Part shown: piece by piece, positions 9,201 to 15,698 of the stretch
Numbering within the stretch: the first letter of the stretch is position 1
Layout: each line of letters starts with the position of its first letter
Assembly (NCBI GenBank): GCA_001799845.1
Contig: MGUG01000057.1
Span: 1 to 37,739, forward strand
Reading direction: 5' to 3'
DNA from: Elusimicrobia bacterium GWC2_64_44
GTDB taxonomy: Bacteria; Elusimicrobiota; Elusimicrobia; Elusimicrobiales; UBA9959
DNA: 37,739 nucleotides
Notes under the pieces: generated by a model
Told to the model about the DNA's origin: nothing
Databases searched by the model: none
What the model saw: only the letters and a program-made list of their open reading frames with translations
Translations under genes and position numbers: made by a program

Positions 9201-9724
9201 TCGCGCTTGGCCTTGAACTTTGAGACGCCGGCGGCCTCTTCGAACAGCTCGCGGCGCTGCTCGGGGCTGGAGCTGAGCACGGTCTCCACCTCGCCCTGGT
9301 CTATGATGGCGTAGCCGTCGGTGCCTATGCCGGTGTCGAGGAACATCTCGCGGATGTCCCTGAGGCGGCACTGCACCTTGTTGATGAAATACTCGGACTC
9401 CTCGGAGCGGAAGATCTTGCGGGTGACGGCCACCTCTTCGAAGTCCAGGTTCAGCTTGCGGCTGGAGTTGTCGAAGATCATCGACACTTCGCCCATGTTC
9501 TGGGCCTGGCGCTTGGTGGTGCCGGCGAAGATGACGTCCATCATGGACGGCATGCGCAGGGATTTCCAGCTCATCTCGCCTATGCACCACTTTATGGAGT
9601 CCACTACGTTGGACTTGCCGCAGCCGTTGGGGCCGACTATGCAGGTGATGCCCGGCTTCAGCGGCATCTTTATCTTGTTGGCGAAGGATTTAAAACCGTA
9701 AATTTCAAGCGCTTTGAGGTACAT
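6239..9724 (-). CDS. smc: Chromosome segregation protein SMC
   Basis: The ATPase core of the bacterial condensin (with ScpA and ScpB), which organises and segregates the chromosome. The 1161 residues match the family length. The N-terminal head carries Walker A GPNGCGKSNV (residues 31-40); next come a long coiled coil, the hinge (about 500-620, GVLNSGAAGVRGTLRHLL onward, with SIVCDN), the return coiled coil, and the C-terminal head with signature LSGGEKALTALALLF, Walker B FCVMDEADAPLDEANV and the D-loop/H-loop ITHNKRTME. One oddity is GEMSWKSLRM where most SMCs have GEQSAKSLRG or similar. AGGA lies 7 nt upstream of the ATG. It is followed by the phosphoesterase and receiver genes; scpA and scpB are not in the window. 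Confidence 0.97.
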   Translation of the reverse strand: MYLKALEIYGFKSFANKIKMPLKPGITCIVGPNGCGKSNVVDSIKWCIGEMSWKSLRMPSMMDVIFAGTTKRQAQNMGEVSMIFDNSSRKLNLDFEEVAVTRKIFRSEESEYFINKVQCRLRDIREMFLDTGIGTDGYAIIDQGEVETVLSSSPEQRRELFEEAAGVSKFKAKREEAARKLEKVENDLNRLADSMVLLDEQIKKLDKEAAKARLQQKYKEELTGAEVAVLLKDSDAYAARAAEANARLEPVQKELAEIAVAITGLEGEIAALNLTLVQKSEEQRVLKEAISTVKTDKVQAEGTIVRGEEFVADIAKQREQLAAAERRNAEKFAATEPRIAELHARLSSDEGGLPALQAEYDAAAAALAGVAEQMRVTDEAADAIAREMNEAYSRHMEISNKIAATGSSIGHYSEDKAGLEKDINDITAAAGGIGARIEEMKARSAALGAELAAEKEKEAAAEAQGKALSARLEEIAARQSKLREEKAWNQSRLEAILAQGEHDSYWVGINGVLNSGAAGVRGTLRHLLSIRKEDRLAVDEALGRFLDSIVCDNAAAADEAINYLKHLGKGRCRFLILDRAPQAAAQQEGWTAPGAQRVLEKISCDPQYLPLVSGLLSGVYAAGGSVHGPFWVTGGVEEIASNEPYWEEADDLKELLKKSDEEHAALEAEKASLQPQFEGALEAEAAAEDRVRTLDLDFHKNGNDIASTEEDLRIKRENLALSQAQKEKAEANIRQAEAEFSALQEAKAAAGAATEAKRAEQAALGEKKDALHAEHGQKKEDLGGRRASLDNYRQNLEALKGELARAEGDLAALTEEKSHFEGTRAEQNARDERYKGEITAARARLAELMHDLAEKEIIDRSMEDELNEQRGTVARLTQNLKDSQDLAKESESSSYRIQTELATIAAHAEDVAKRMTEEFGVTADEARERFAGVQADAERVGFLKRRIAELGNVNMTAPEEYETLTARFNFMNSQVEDLNKAKADLRSAINKINDTTRENFKITFDKVRGYFKEIYSLLFNGGEADLVLTMPENLLETGVEILAHPPGKKLVSISQLSGGEKALTALALLFSFFRVNPSPFCVMDEADAPLDEANVERFVRLIREFSSTTQFIVITHNKRTMEAADTLYGVTMEELGVSKLVAVDLKRASNMVDNKDQGALN

Positions 9725-9794
9725 GTGTTTTCCTGGTCAGTGAGTATGTAATAAGGGGATACGCCCTCCGGACCGGGGGGCGAAAGGATAATTA

Positions 9795-9830
9795 TATAAA
9801 TAAAAGGGCCCGGGAGGATATCCCGGGCCC
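9795..9830 (-). terminator. Rho-independent terminator of surface cluster A
   Basis: A 10-bp perfect stem (GGGCCCGGGA at 9806-9815 with TCCCGGGCCC at 9821-9830), loop GGATA, followed on the minus strand by TTTTATTTATA. It lies 16 nt past the stop of the fibre-like gene and separates it from smc. Confidence 0.88.
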
Positions 9831-9846
9831 CGGCTTGCGGCCTGCG

Positions 9847-11697
9847 CTACTGCCAGAACCAGTACAGCACGACCCAGTCGGTCCCGTCGCTCTGCAGCAT
9901 GACGGCTTCCCCCTGAAGGTTGCTAAGCGACTGGGAGTCGGATCCCTCCACTAGCCCGCCGGCCGAATCGATTATTACGCTGTTAACCGCGCTCAGCCTC
10001 TTCACCACGTAAATGCGCCCCGCGGTCAAAGCCGCGTCCGGGAGTGTTACGGTGACATCATCGCCGGATGTGTCGGCCAGTATGGTGTAGTCGGTCTCTT
10101 TTGCCGTATCGGAGGCGGCTATCCGCCTTATTGGCAGGGACAGTGACCCGCCTATGCTTACTACGGAGTTGGGGCTGGCGGTACCAAGCCCGGTACGGCC
10201 GGCGGCCACCACCAGGCCGGAAGAGACGGCGACACCTGGCACAGTGGGGCTTATCGAAGTAAAAGAAACAGAGCCGCTTAAAGCCTGGGTCGAAGCAAGG
10301 GCGGCATAGTCCGCCAGGCTGGCGTTATGGGCGGCCGTGGTCTCCAGATCGGCCAGGTCGGCCGCGGCGGCATAGCCGGCGAGGGCGTGGTTCCCCCAGG
10401 TAAAAGCGGAGTTCCAGTTACCCGCGTTGGCCAGCGGCGCGGTGGAAGTTATGACCGCGTTCAGGTCGGCGCGCAGCGTGGCCGTGGCGGAAGCTATGGT
10501 GGCGTTAGCCGCGGAGTTGACCCCGGTAAGCTGCGAGCCGTCCCCGATGAATCGGGCGGCCATGTTAACGCCCGTGGCTGAAACGGAGGAGACCACGGTC
10601 CCCGCGCTGTTGCGCCAGAGCTGGGCCATATCGGAGGCGGCGGAGCCGGCCGCCACTACGTCCAGGCGGCCCTGCGCGGGCGAGGCCGTGCCTATGCCGA
10701 CATAGCCATTGGCGACCGCGAGCGTGGAACCGCCCACGGAGAAGGCGCCGCCGGACACGGTCAGCGTGGAGACATTGTGGATGGAATACCCGGCCATATC
10801 CAGCGCCTGGGAAGCGGTATGATTGCCGAGGTTATCCACCGATGTCCAGGAGCCCTTGCAATTATCGGCTATGCACAGGCCGGCCGAGGCGTTGATGCTG
10901 CCGCCCTGCACGTCCAGCTTGTAGCCGGGGGCGTCAGTTCCCACCCCCACCCTGCCGCCGACGGCGGTCAGCACATTGCCGCCGACGGAGAACTCGCCGC
11001 CGGTCACGGTCAGGGTAGAGCCGGAGAGCGTCAGTTGACCGGTCATGGTATCGCCGGCCCTGGCCACCACTCCCGCGGGCGCGGGGAGGTTGGAAAGCAG
11101 CGAGGCGTCCGCGGCTGGCAGCCGGCCCGTACCGTCGAGCCGCACCAGCTGGTCGGTTCCGTTGAAACCGCCGTAGAAAGCGCCGGTGCTGATAGAGACC
11201 CGGCTGTCGCTGAATTTGCCGGAGCCGATGGCCGCCGTGGAGAGAACGACATGAGAATCGTTCACGGAGCCGGCCCCGATGCTGGAGGCCGGTATTTCGG
11301 CGTCGGGGGCCAGGGCCTGCGCCACCAGGGCGTACGGGGCCGAGACCATCTCCTGGCGCGGGGACAGCGGCACGCCGTCCACGGTCATCTCCACGTAGCG
11401 CGCTCCCGAGAAGGCGGCTGTGGAGAGCGCGGCGGGCGTGCCGGCCGAAAGCACCGCGCTGAAAACGCCGTTGGAGAGCGTCAGGGCCTGCGTCTGGCTG
11501 GTCCAGACCAGATTGCCGCCCGAGACGGCGTCATAGATCTTGAAGATGAAGTTCTTGGAGCCCTCGGCGGGCAGCCCGCTCTCGTCCAGGCGGCCCTGGA
11601 AGTTTATCTTCAGCGGCGCCCCCGCGAATAGCGGGCCGGAGCACAGCCCGAGCGCCGCGGCCAGGACCAGGAAACGAAAAAAAGAAGTCTTGTTCAT
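9847..11697 (-). CDS. Secreted fibre-like surface protein
   Basis: A 616-residue exported protein with a signal peptide (about residues 1-25, ending SGPLFAG). The first mature domain (about 28-130) starts LKINFQGRLDESG and continues with FKIYDA, LVWTSQ and PRQEMVSAPYALVAQAL; the same domain opens the protein at 35511, so the two are paralogues. The rest is low-complexity, A/S/G/T/V-rich, with recurring short blocks such as LTVTGGEFSVGGN, LTVSGGAFSVGGS, VGIGTASP and GDGSQLTGV, which look like the beta-helical shafts of fibres or tail-fibre-like proteins. A C-terminal block (about 530-616, ending WVVLYWFWQ) looks like a compact tip. It is probably displayed on or released from the cell surface. 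GGAGA lies before the ATG; it is the last gene of the PorV operon and a strong terminator follows. Exact function unknown. Confidence 0.82.
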   Translation of the reverse strand: MNKTSFFRFLVLAAALGLCSGPLFAGAPLKINFQGRLDESGLPAEGSKNFIFKIYDAVSGGNLVWTSQTQALTLSNGVFSAVLSAGTPAALSTAAFSGARYVEMTVDGVPLSPRQEMVSAPYALVAQALAPDAEIPASSIGAGSVNDSHVVLSTAAIGSGKFSDSRVSISTGAFYGGFNGTDQLVRLDGTGRLPAADASLLSNLPAPAGVVARAGDTMTGQLTLSGSTLTVTGGEFSVGGNVLTAVGGRVGVGTDAPGYKLDVQGGSINASAGLCIADNCKGSWTSVDNLGNHTASQALDMAGYSIHNVSTLTVSGGAFSVGGSTLAVANGYVGIGTASPAQGRLDVVAAGSAASDMAQLWRNSAGTVVSSVSATGVNMAARFIGDGSQLTGVNSAANATIASATATLRADLNAVITSTAPLANAGNWNSAFTWGNHALAGYAAAADLADLETTAAHNASLADYAALASTQALSGSVSFTSISPTVPGVAVSSGLVVAAGRTGLGTASPNSVVSIGGSLSLPIRRIAASDTAKETDYTILADTSGDDVTVTLPDAALTAGRIYVVKRLSAVNSVIIDSAGGLVEGSDSQSLSNLQGEAVMLQSDGTDWVVLYWFWQ

Positions 11698-11712
11698 AAA
11701 TTGTCTCCGCTT

Positions 11713-12246
11713 CTACCAGATGACCATCAGCTTGCCGGTATTCTTCTGCGAACCGCTCTTGACGGTGAAAACGTAAACCCCGCTGACCACGGCCTGGCCG
11801 CGGGAATTCTTCAGGTCCCAATCCAGGGTCTCCCCCGCGTCGTTCTTCTCCAGCGCGCGCACCAGCTCTCCGCTGACGGTATAGACGCGCACCGCGGCCG
11901 CGCGCGTCAGCCCGGTAAAGGTTATCTTGGTGTGCCCATCGGACTGCCTGAACGGCACCGGGTAACAATGCGCGGCGCCCAGGTCCCCGCGCGCGGACGC
12001 CGTTACCAGCAGCAGCGCCGGCGCGCCGCCGGTGATAACGCTGAAGGCTCCGCCGGCCGGCGAGGAGGAGGAAAAAGAGGGCCCGCCCAGGTTCATGGCG
12101 GAGAGAGAGAAACTCCCCCCCGACGCGGGGCCGCCCCCGGAGAGCGAGACCACGAACGGCACGCTGTAGGCACCTCCGCTCAGCGCGGCGGCCGCGCGGG
12201 GCGCGGAGGCCGTGGATAGCGTCAGGAGCAGTAAAAATATTTTCAT
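11713..12246 (-). CDS. Small secreted protein with FlgD/CHU_C-like C-terminal domain
   Basis: A 177-residue protein: signal peptide (about 1-20, MKIFLLLLTLSTASAPRAAA), a glycine/serine-rich segment with LSGGAYS and SPAGGAFSVITGG motifs (about 21-75), and a C-terminal Ig-like domain (about 90-177) with VRVYTVSGELVRAL, LDWDLKNSRGQAVVSG and GVYVFTVK, ending KLMVIW. This type of end resembles FlgD Ig-like and type IX secretion sorting domains (established for other families; assignment here is by motif). The end of the Fn3 protein at 29926 is clearly the same fold (IYDLSG, WDGKANGRAVSGG, YVYQIR, LLVIR). The ATG at 12246 is 2 nt after the PorV-like stop; a longer open frame upstream was rejected because it lacks a signal peptide. 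It may be a minimal cargo for the neighbouring PorV-like barrel. Confidence 0.82.
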   Translation of the reverse strand: MKIFLLLLTLSTASAPRAAAALSGGAYSVPFVVSLSGGGPASGGSFSLSAMNLGGPSFSSSSPAGGAFSVITGGAPALLLVTASARGDLGAAHCYPVPFRQSDGHTKITFTGLTRAAAVRVYTVSGELVRALEKNDAGETLDWDLKNSRGQAVVSGVYVFTVKSGSQKNTGKLMVIW

Positions 12247-12248
12247 GA

Positions 12249-13646
12249 TCAGCGCGGCAGCTTTAACAGCGCCTCCAGGATAGCTCCCTTCACGGGCTCG
12301 GCCTCTTCGTTTTTCAGCGCCTCTTCCAGGGCGCTCCGGCAAACGTCGCCGCCGCGCGCGGCCAGGGCAGGCGCGGCCAGCCTGCGCACTTCCGCGTCCT
12401 CGTCGCGCAGGGCGCCTGCCAGCAGCAGCGGGGCCCTGTCGGAGGAGCAGCGCGCGAGCCCCCGCAGCGACGCCGCCTTCCAGTCCCGGCGGCCGGAGGC
12501 CAGCATGGCGGAGAAATGTTCCAGCACCCTGGGGCTGCAGTCCGCGGCCAGGGACTCGGCGGCGGCGGCGGCCTTCTCGCCGTCGGTCCCGTACAGGGCG
12601 TCTATATCGGCGGAAAATTTATCTCCGGGGGCCATAGGCGGCTCTTCTTTAGCCGGCGCCTCCGCAGGCGCGCCGGCCTGCGGCTTGTCGAAGCGGTACG
12701 AAAGGCCGAATTTATGGATATTCCCGAAGTCGTAGGTGGAGCCAAAAGAGTAGTCCAGGCGAACCCCGCGCCCGAAGCGCTCCGGCACGTTCAGGCCCAG
12801 GCCGAAGGTAACGCCGTTAGCGGCGTCGCCGAAAGAAGTGTACCCCACCCTGAGGGCGAGGGCGCCGTAGAGCGTGTTCTCCAGGCCGGCGGAAAAATAG
12901 CCGGGGCCGTCCTCCGGGAAGGCCGCCTCCGCGGACAGCAGCGCGGCCACCGGCCGGCGGCCGGCGCGGTAAGAAAGTCCTGCCTTGAACTTCCTGGCCG
13001 GCCTGGCGCCGGGCCCGTCAAAAGCCAGGCGGCTGGCGGCCGCGTTCTCCGCGGCCGCGCCGAGGGCCAGGCCGTCCAGGCCGGTAACCAGCAGCAGGCC
13101 CGCGTCCAGCGCGGCCCCGCCGGCACTGCTGCCGTCGAGGTTCTCGGTCAGGTACTTGCCGGCCAGGCCGTAGCGCAGCGACGGCAGGAAAGCCAGGCCG
13201 GTTTTGAAGCCGCCGCCGTAGCCCAGGCTGACGGCCGCGCCGTAGGCAGACACCTTGCCGGTCGGGTTATCCTGCGCGTCATAGGAATTAAAAGCGCCTA
13301 CCTGTAAATAATTGAGCCCCAGGCCCCAGGCGCCGCCGGCCGCGGGCAGGGCCACGGCGGCGGCATGCTGGGAGATGCCCGAGTAATAGTTGTTGTAGGA
13401 ATAGTCCAGCGCCGGCGACTCCAGCAGGGAAAGGCCGGCCGGGTTGTAGTAGACGGCGCCGGGAGCGCCGCCCACGGCCGTGAAGGCCCCGCCTAGCGCG
13501 GACTCCCTGGCCCCTACCGGTATCTTCAGGAAATTGGCTGCGGTGGTGCCCGGCCCGGAGGCATAAGCCGCCGCGGCGCTCAGGCAGAGCGCGCCGGCCG
13601 TCAATAGGCTGGCGTGAACCAGGGGTTTTAGTGATCGCACTTTCAT
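12249..13646 (-). CDS. PorV/PorQ-like outer-membrane barrel with C-terminal HEAT repeats
   Basis: A 465-residue exported protein. After a signal peptide (about 1-30) it has the family hallmark FLKIPVGARESALGGAFTAV then VYYNPAGLSLLE, followed by alternating amphipathic strands typical of a beta barrel (to about 330, ending KFGLSYRFD). A proline/alanine/glutamate-rich linker leads to HEAT-like helices (about 360-465, with RDEDAEVRRLAAPALAARGG). PorV carries cargo with C-terminal sorting domains in type IX secretion; this family is wider than that system, so the role is inferred. The barrel-plus-HEAT fusion is unusual and puts a protein-binding module, probably periplasmic, on the barrel. The start has no clear ribosome-binding site; TATAAT lies only 2 nt before the ATG, so the GTG at 13640 is a possible alternative. 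Confidence 0.85.
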   Translation of the reverse strand: MKVRSLKPLVHASLLTAGALCLSAAAAYASGPGTTAANFLKIPVGARESALGGAFTAVGGAPGAVYYNPAGLSLLESPALDYSYNNYYSGISQHAAAVALPAAGGAWGLGLNYLQVGAFNSYDAQDNPTGKVSAYGAAVSLGYGGGFKTGLAFLPSLRYGLAGKYLTENLDGSSAGGAALDAGLLLVTGLDGLALGAAAENAAASRLAFDGPGARPARKFKAGLSYRAGRRPVAALLSAEAAFPEDGPGYFSAGLENTLYGALALRVGYTSFGDAANGVTFGLGLNVPERFGRGVRLDYSFGSTYDFGNIHKFGLSYRFDKPQAGAPAEAPAKEEPPMAPGDKFSADIDALYGTDGEKAAAAAESLAADCSPRVLEHFSAMLASGRRDWKAASLRGLARCSSDRAPLLLAGALRDEDAEVRRLAAPALAARGGDVCRSALEEALKNEEAEPVKGAILEALLKLPR

Positions 13647-13657
13647 TGATTATATAA

Positions 13658-13684
13658 TTTGCCGCGCCTCGCTGCTGCGGCAAA
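13658..13684. repeat. Inverted repeat upstream of the PorV-like gene
   Basis: TTTGCCGC (13658-13665) and GCGGCAAA (13677-13684) form a perfect 8-bp inverted repeat with an 11-nt loop, just before TTATATAATC and the PorV-like start codon. It could be an operator or a leader hairpin. It partly overlaps the T-tract of the terminator of the upstream operon. Confidence 0.5.
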
Positions 13685-13711
13685 AAGAGAAGGCCCGGTT
13701 TCCCGGGCCTT
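13682..13711 (-). terminator. Rho-independent terminator of the FecR/outer-membrane operon
   Basis: A 9-bp perfect stem (AAGGCCCGG at 13690-13698 with CCGGGCCTT at 13703-13711) with a GAAA loop on the minus strand, followed by CTCTTTTTG. It lies 18 nt past the stop of the 400-residue outer-membrane gene. Confidence 0.88.
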
Positions 13712-13729
13712 CCTTCAGACCCCGGGGCT

Positions 13730-14932
13730 TCAGTAGGACAGCTGGTAGGCCAGGCCGAAGCTGTTGCCGGTATAGTTGTACGGCATGTATTTCTCGAACT
13801 TGTTGTTCGAGTTGGCCACGATCAGGGAACCGAACAGCCGCACCATGGCCACCTCGTTGATGCGCTTGCGGATGGAGCCGGTCAGCGTGGTCATGGTGTT
13901 GACCTGCTTCTCGGTGGTGAAGTCGTTGTCCGCGTTGCGGGCGTAGCGCTTGTCGTAGGCGCGGCGCTGTATGCTGAAGGCGCCGCCTATGGCCCACTTG
14001 CTGGTGATGTTCAGGTCCACCGGCACGGAGAGGTTCATTTCCTTGAAGTTATAGTAGCTCGCGGCGAACTCCGGAGCGGTGTCGCCCAGGAACTTGTACT
14101 TCATGAAGTTCTGGTTGGACTCGTGCATGGTATAGGAGACCATGGGGTACATCTCGAAGATCCACAGCCGGTGGTGGAAGCCGAAGTCCAGCATGGTGTC
14201 GGTGTCCTTCTGCTTGGTGTCGCCGTAGACGCCGCTGGCCGCCACGACCTTCTGGTTCTTGTAGTTCTGCACGGTGTAGGTCACGCCGCCGAAGAACTTG
14301 TTCCACGCGGGGCGCAGCGAGACCTGGCCCATGGTCTGGTCCTGCAAGCCGCCGTTGACGCTGGCCCTGTTGGCCGGGTCCTGGAACTCGCGCAGCAGGT
14401 CGGTGTAGTTCGGGAACGTCACGGTGCGCAGCAGGTACTGCAGCGTGACGTAGCCGTTCTTCCCCTCGTCGAAGATATAGTCGGCCGCCAGCTGGCCGCC
14501 GGCGGAGTTCATGTTGTACAGGCCGTTCTTCCAGGCCTCGTTGGCGCCGGTGCGGCTGTAGCCGCGGTTAAAGCCGACTCCGGGCCGGACCCGGATGCGG
14601 TCGGTCACGCTGCGGCGGTACTCCAGGTTGAACCCGTGCGCCATGGACCGGTCGGTGAACTGCTTGCTGTCCTGCGGGGCGAAGCCCGCGCCGCTGTAGT
14701 TGAAGTTATACAGCGCGAACAGCTGGTCCTTCTGGGTGATCTTCGACAGCAGGCCCACCTGGGTGTTGATGTTGCCGCCGCTGAAGATATTGCCCTCAGA
14801 CGGCAGGAAGGCCGCCTCGGAGAGGGTCATGTCGAAGAACGGCGTGAAGATCTTGGAATCCTCCGCCGAGGCCGCGCAGAGCCTGCCGGCCAGGCCGGCG
14901 GCGATGAAAGCGCTTAAAAGAAGTTTTTTCAT
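13730..14932 (-). CDS. Predicted outer-membrane beta-barrel protein (400 aa)
   Basis: Not recognised as a named family. It has a signal peptide (about 1-20, MKKLLLSAFIAAGLAG) and then many alternating strands with aromatic residues and tight turns, for example QLFALYNFNYSGAGF, YVTLQYLLRTVTF and FEMYPMVSYTMHES, and it ends in LAYQLSY, the aromatic C-terminus used by barrel-assembly machinery. The strand content suggests a barrel of more than ten strands. It is the third gene of an operon behind the FecR-domain protein and the 251-residue protein, with 10 nt to the latter, and a strong terminator follows. A channel or surface structure working with the FecR-domain protein is possible, but no substrate is indicated. 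Confidence 0.75.
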   Translation of the reverse strand: MKKLLLSAFIAAGLAGRLCAASAEDSKIFTPFFDMTLSEAAFLPSEGNIFSGGNINTQVGLLSKITQKDQLFALYNFNYSGAGFAPQDSKQFTDRSMAHGFNLEYRRSVTDRIRVRPGVGFNRGYSRTGANEAWKNGLYNMNSAGGQLAADYIFDEGKNGYVTLQYLLRTVTFPNYTDLLREFQDPANRASVNGGLQDQTMGQVSLRPAWNKFFGGVTYTVQNYKNQKVVAASGVYGDTKQKDTDTMLDFGFHHRLWIFEMYPMVSYTMHESNQNFMKYKFLGDTAPEFAASYYNFKEMNLSVPVDLNITSKWAIGGAFSIQRRAYDKRYARNADNDFTTEKQVNTMTTLTGSIRKRINEVAMVRLFGSLIVANSNNKFEKYMPYNYTGNSFGLAYQLSY

Positions 14933-14942
14933 TTATCGGTCC

Positions 14943-15698
14943 TTAGAAGTTCAGGTGGAAGTTCCAGACGGGGTGGAACACCAGCACGCCCTCTGGGAAG
15001 ATGTTCAGCCCGAGCTCGAAGTATTTGCCGTACCAGCTCACCTTGCTGGAGAAGGTCTGCGTGTTCAGGCCGTAGTTGAGCTGTATGCTCCACAGCTTGT
15101 TGATGCCCTTGGGGGTCTCGATGCCGGCTATGAAGAAGTCGTCCTTGAAGCCGGTGTCGAAGCTGTTGACCTTGGTGCCCAGGAACTCGGGCTCCTGGCC
15201 GGCCTTGAAGTCCAGCTTGGCCTTGAGCACGCTGCGCTTGTAGCCCCAGAAGGTGCGCACGCGCGGGCTGACCGAGGTGCTCATGATGGCGCCGGCGTAA
15301 TAGCCTCCGAACTTGGCGCTATCCACGGTCTCGGAGTCCTTGGTGGCCATCTTGGCCGCCAGCATGTCCCAGTAGCCGCCGATAAGGTCCAGCTGCGGCA
15401 CGCCGGGGGCTATGCGGCCCTCGCCGTGCAGCCGCACCTTGAGCGACGCGTTGGTGTACGTCATCGGTATGGTGGTCGGGAAGAGGGAGGTCTGTATGCC
15501 GAAGCTCTTGCCGGGCGGCAGCGGGGTGGTGGCTTCCAGGTCCTGCTGGAAGTCGTAGAAGAAACCCGCGGGGTTGGCGATGATCTCGCCGGCTATCTGC
15601 ATGCCCTTCGACTCCCAGTCTATGGCGGCGAAGGCGGGGCTTTTTACCAGAAAAAGCGCCAAAAGGATAAGTATAAGCTTTTTCATTATTTTTCCCAT
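14943..15698 (-). CDS. Predicted outer-membrane protein (251 aa)
   Basis: A signal peptide (MKKLILILLALFLVKSPAFA) is followed by an N-terminal segment (AIDWESKGMQIAGEIIANP) and strand-rich sequence ending in an aromatic C-terminus (VWNFHLNF), which fits a small outer-membrane barrel. I did not recognise a named family. The annotated ATG overlaps the TAA of the FecR-domain gene (TAATG); a second ATG 12 nt further in, at 15686, gives the same signal peptide and may be the real start. It lies between the FecR-domain protein and the 400-residue barrel in one operon, so the three probably act together in the envelope. Confidence 0.75.
   Translation of the reverse strand: MGKIMKKLILILLALFLVKSPAFAAIDWESKGMQIAGEIIANPAGFFYDFQQDLEATTPLPPGKSFGIQTSLFPTTIPMTYTNASLKVRLHGEGRIAPGVPQLDLIGGYWDMLAAKMATKDSETVDSAKFGGYYAGAIMSTSVSPRVRTFWGYKRSVLKAKLDFKAGQEPEFLGTKVNSFDTGFKDDFFIAGIETPKGINKLWSIQLNYGLNTQTFSSKVSWYGKYFELGLNIFPEGVLVFHPVWNFHLNF

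Noticed and set aside
9847-11697. Fibre-like proteins considered as prophage tail fibres
   Set aside because: No phage structural, lysis or integrase genes are nearby, and both fibre genes begin with signal peptides and sit in operons with outer-membrane proteins.
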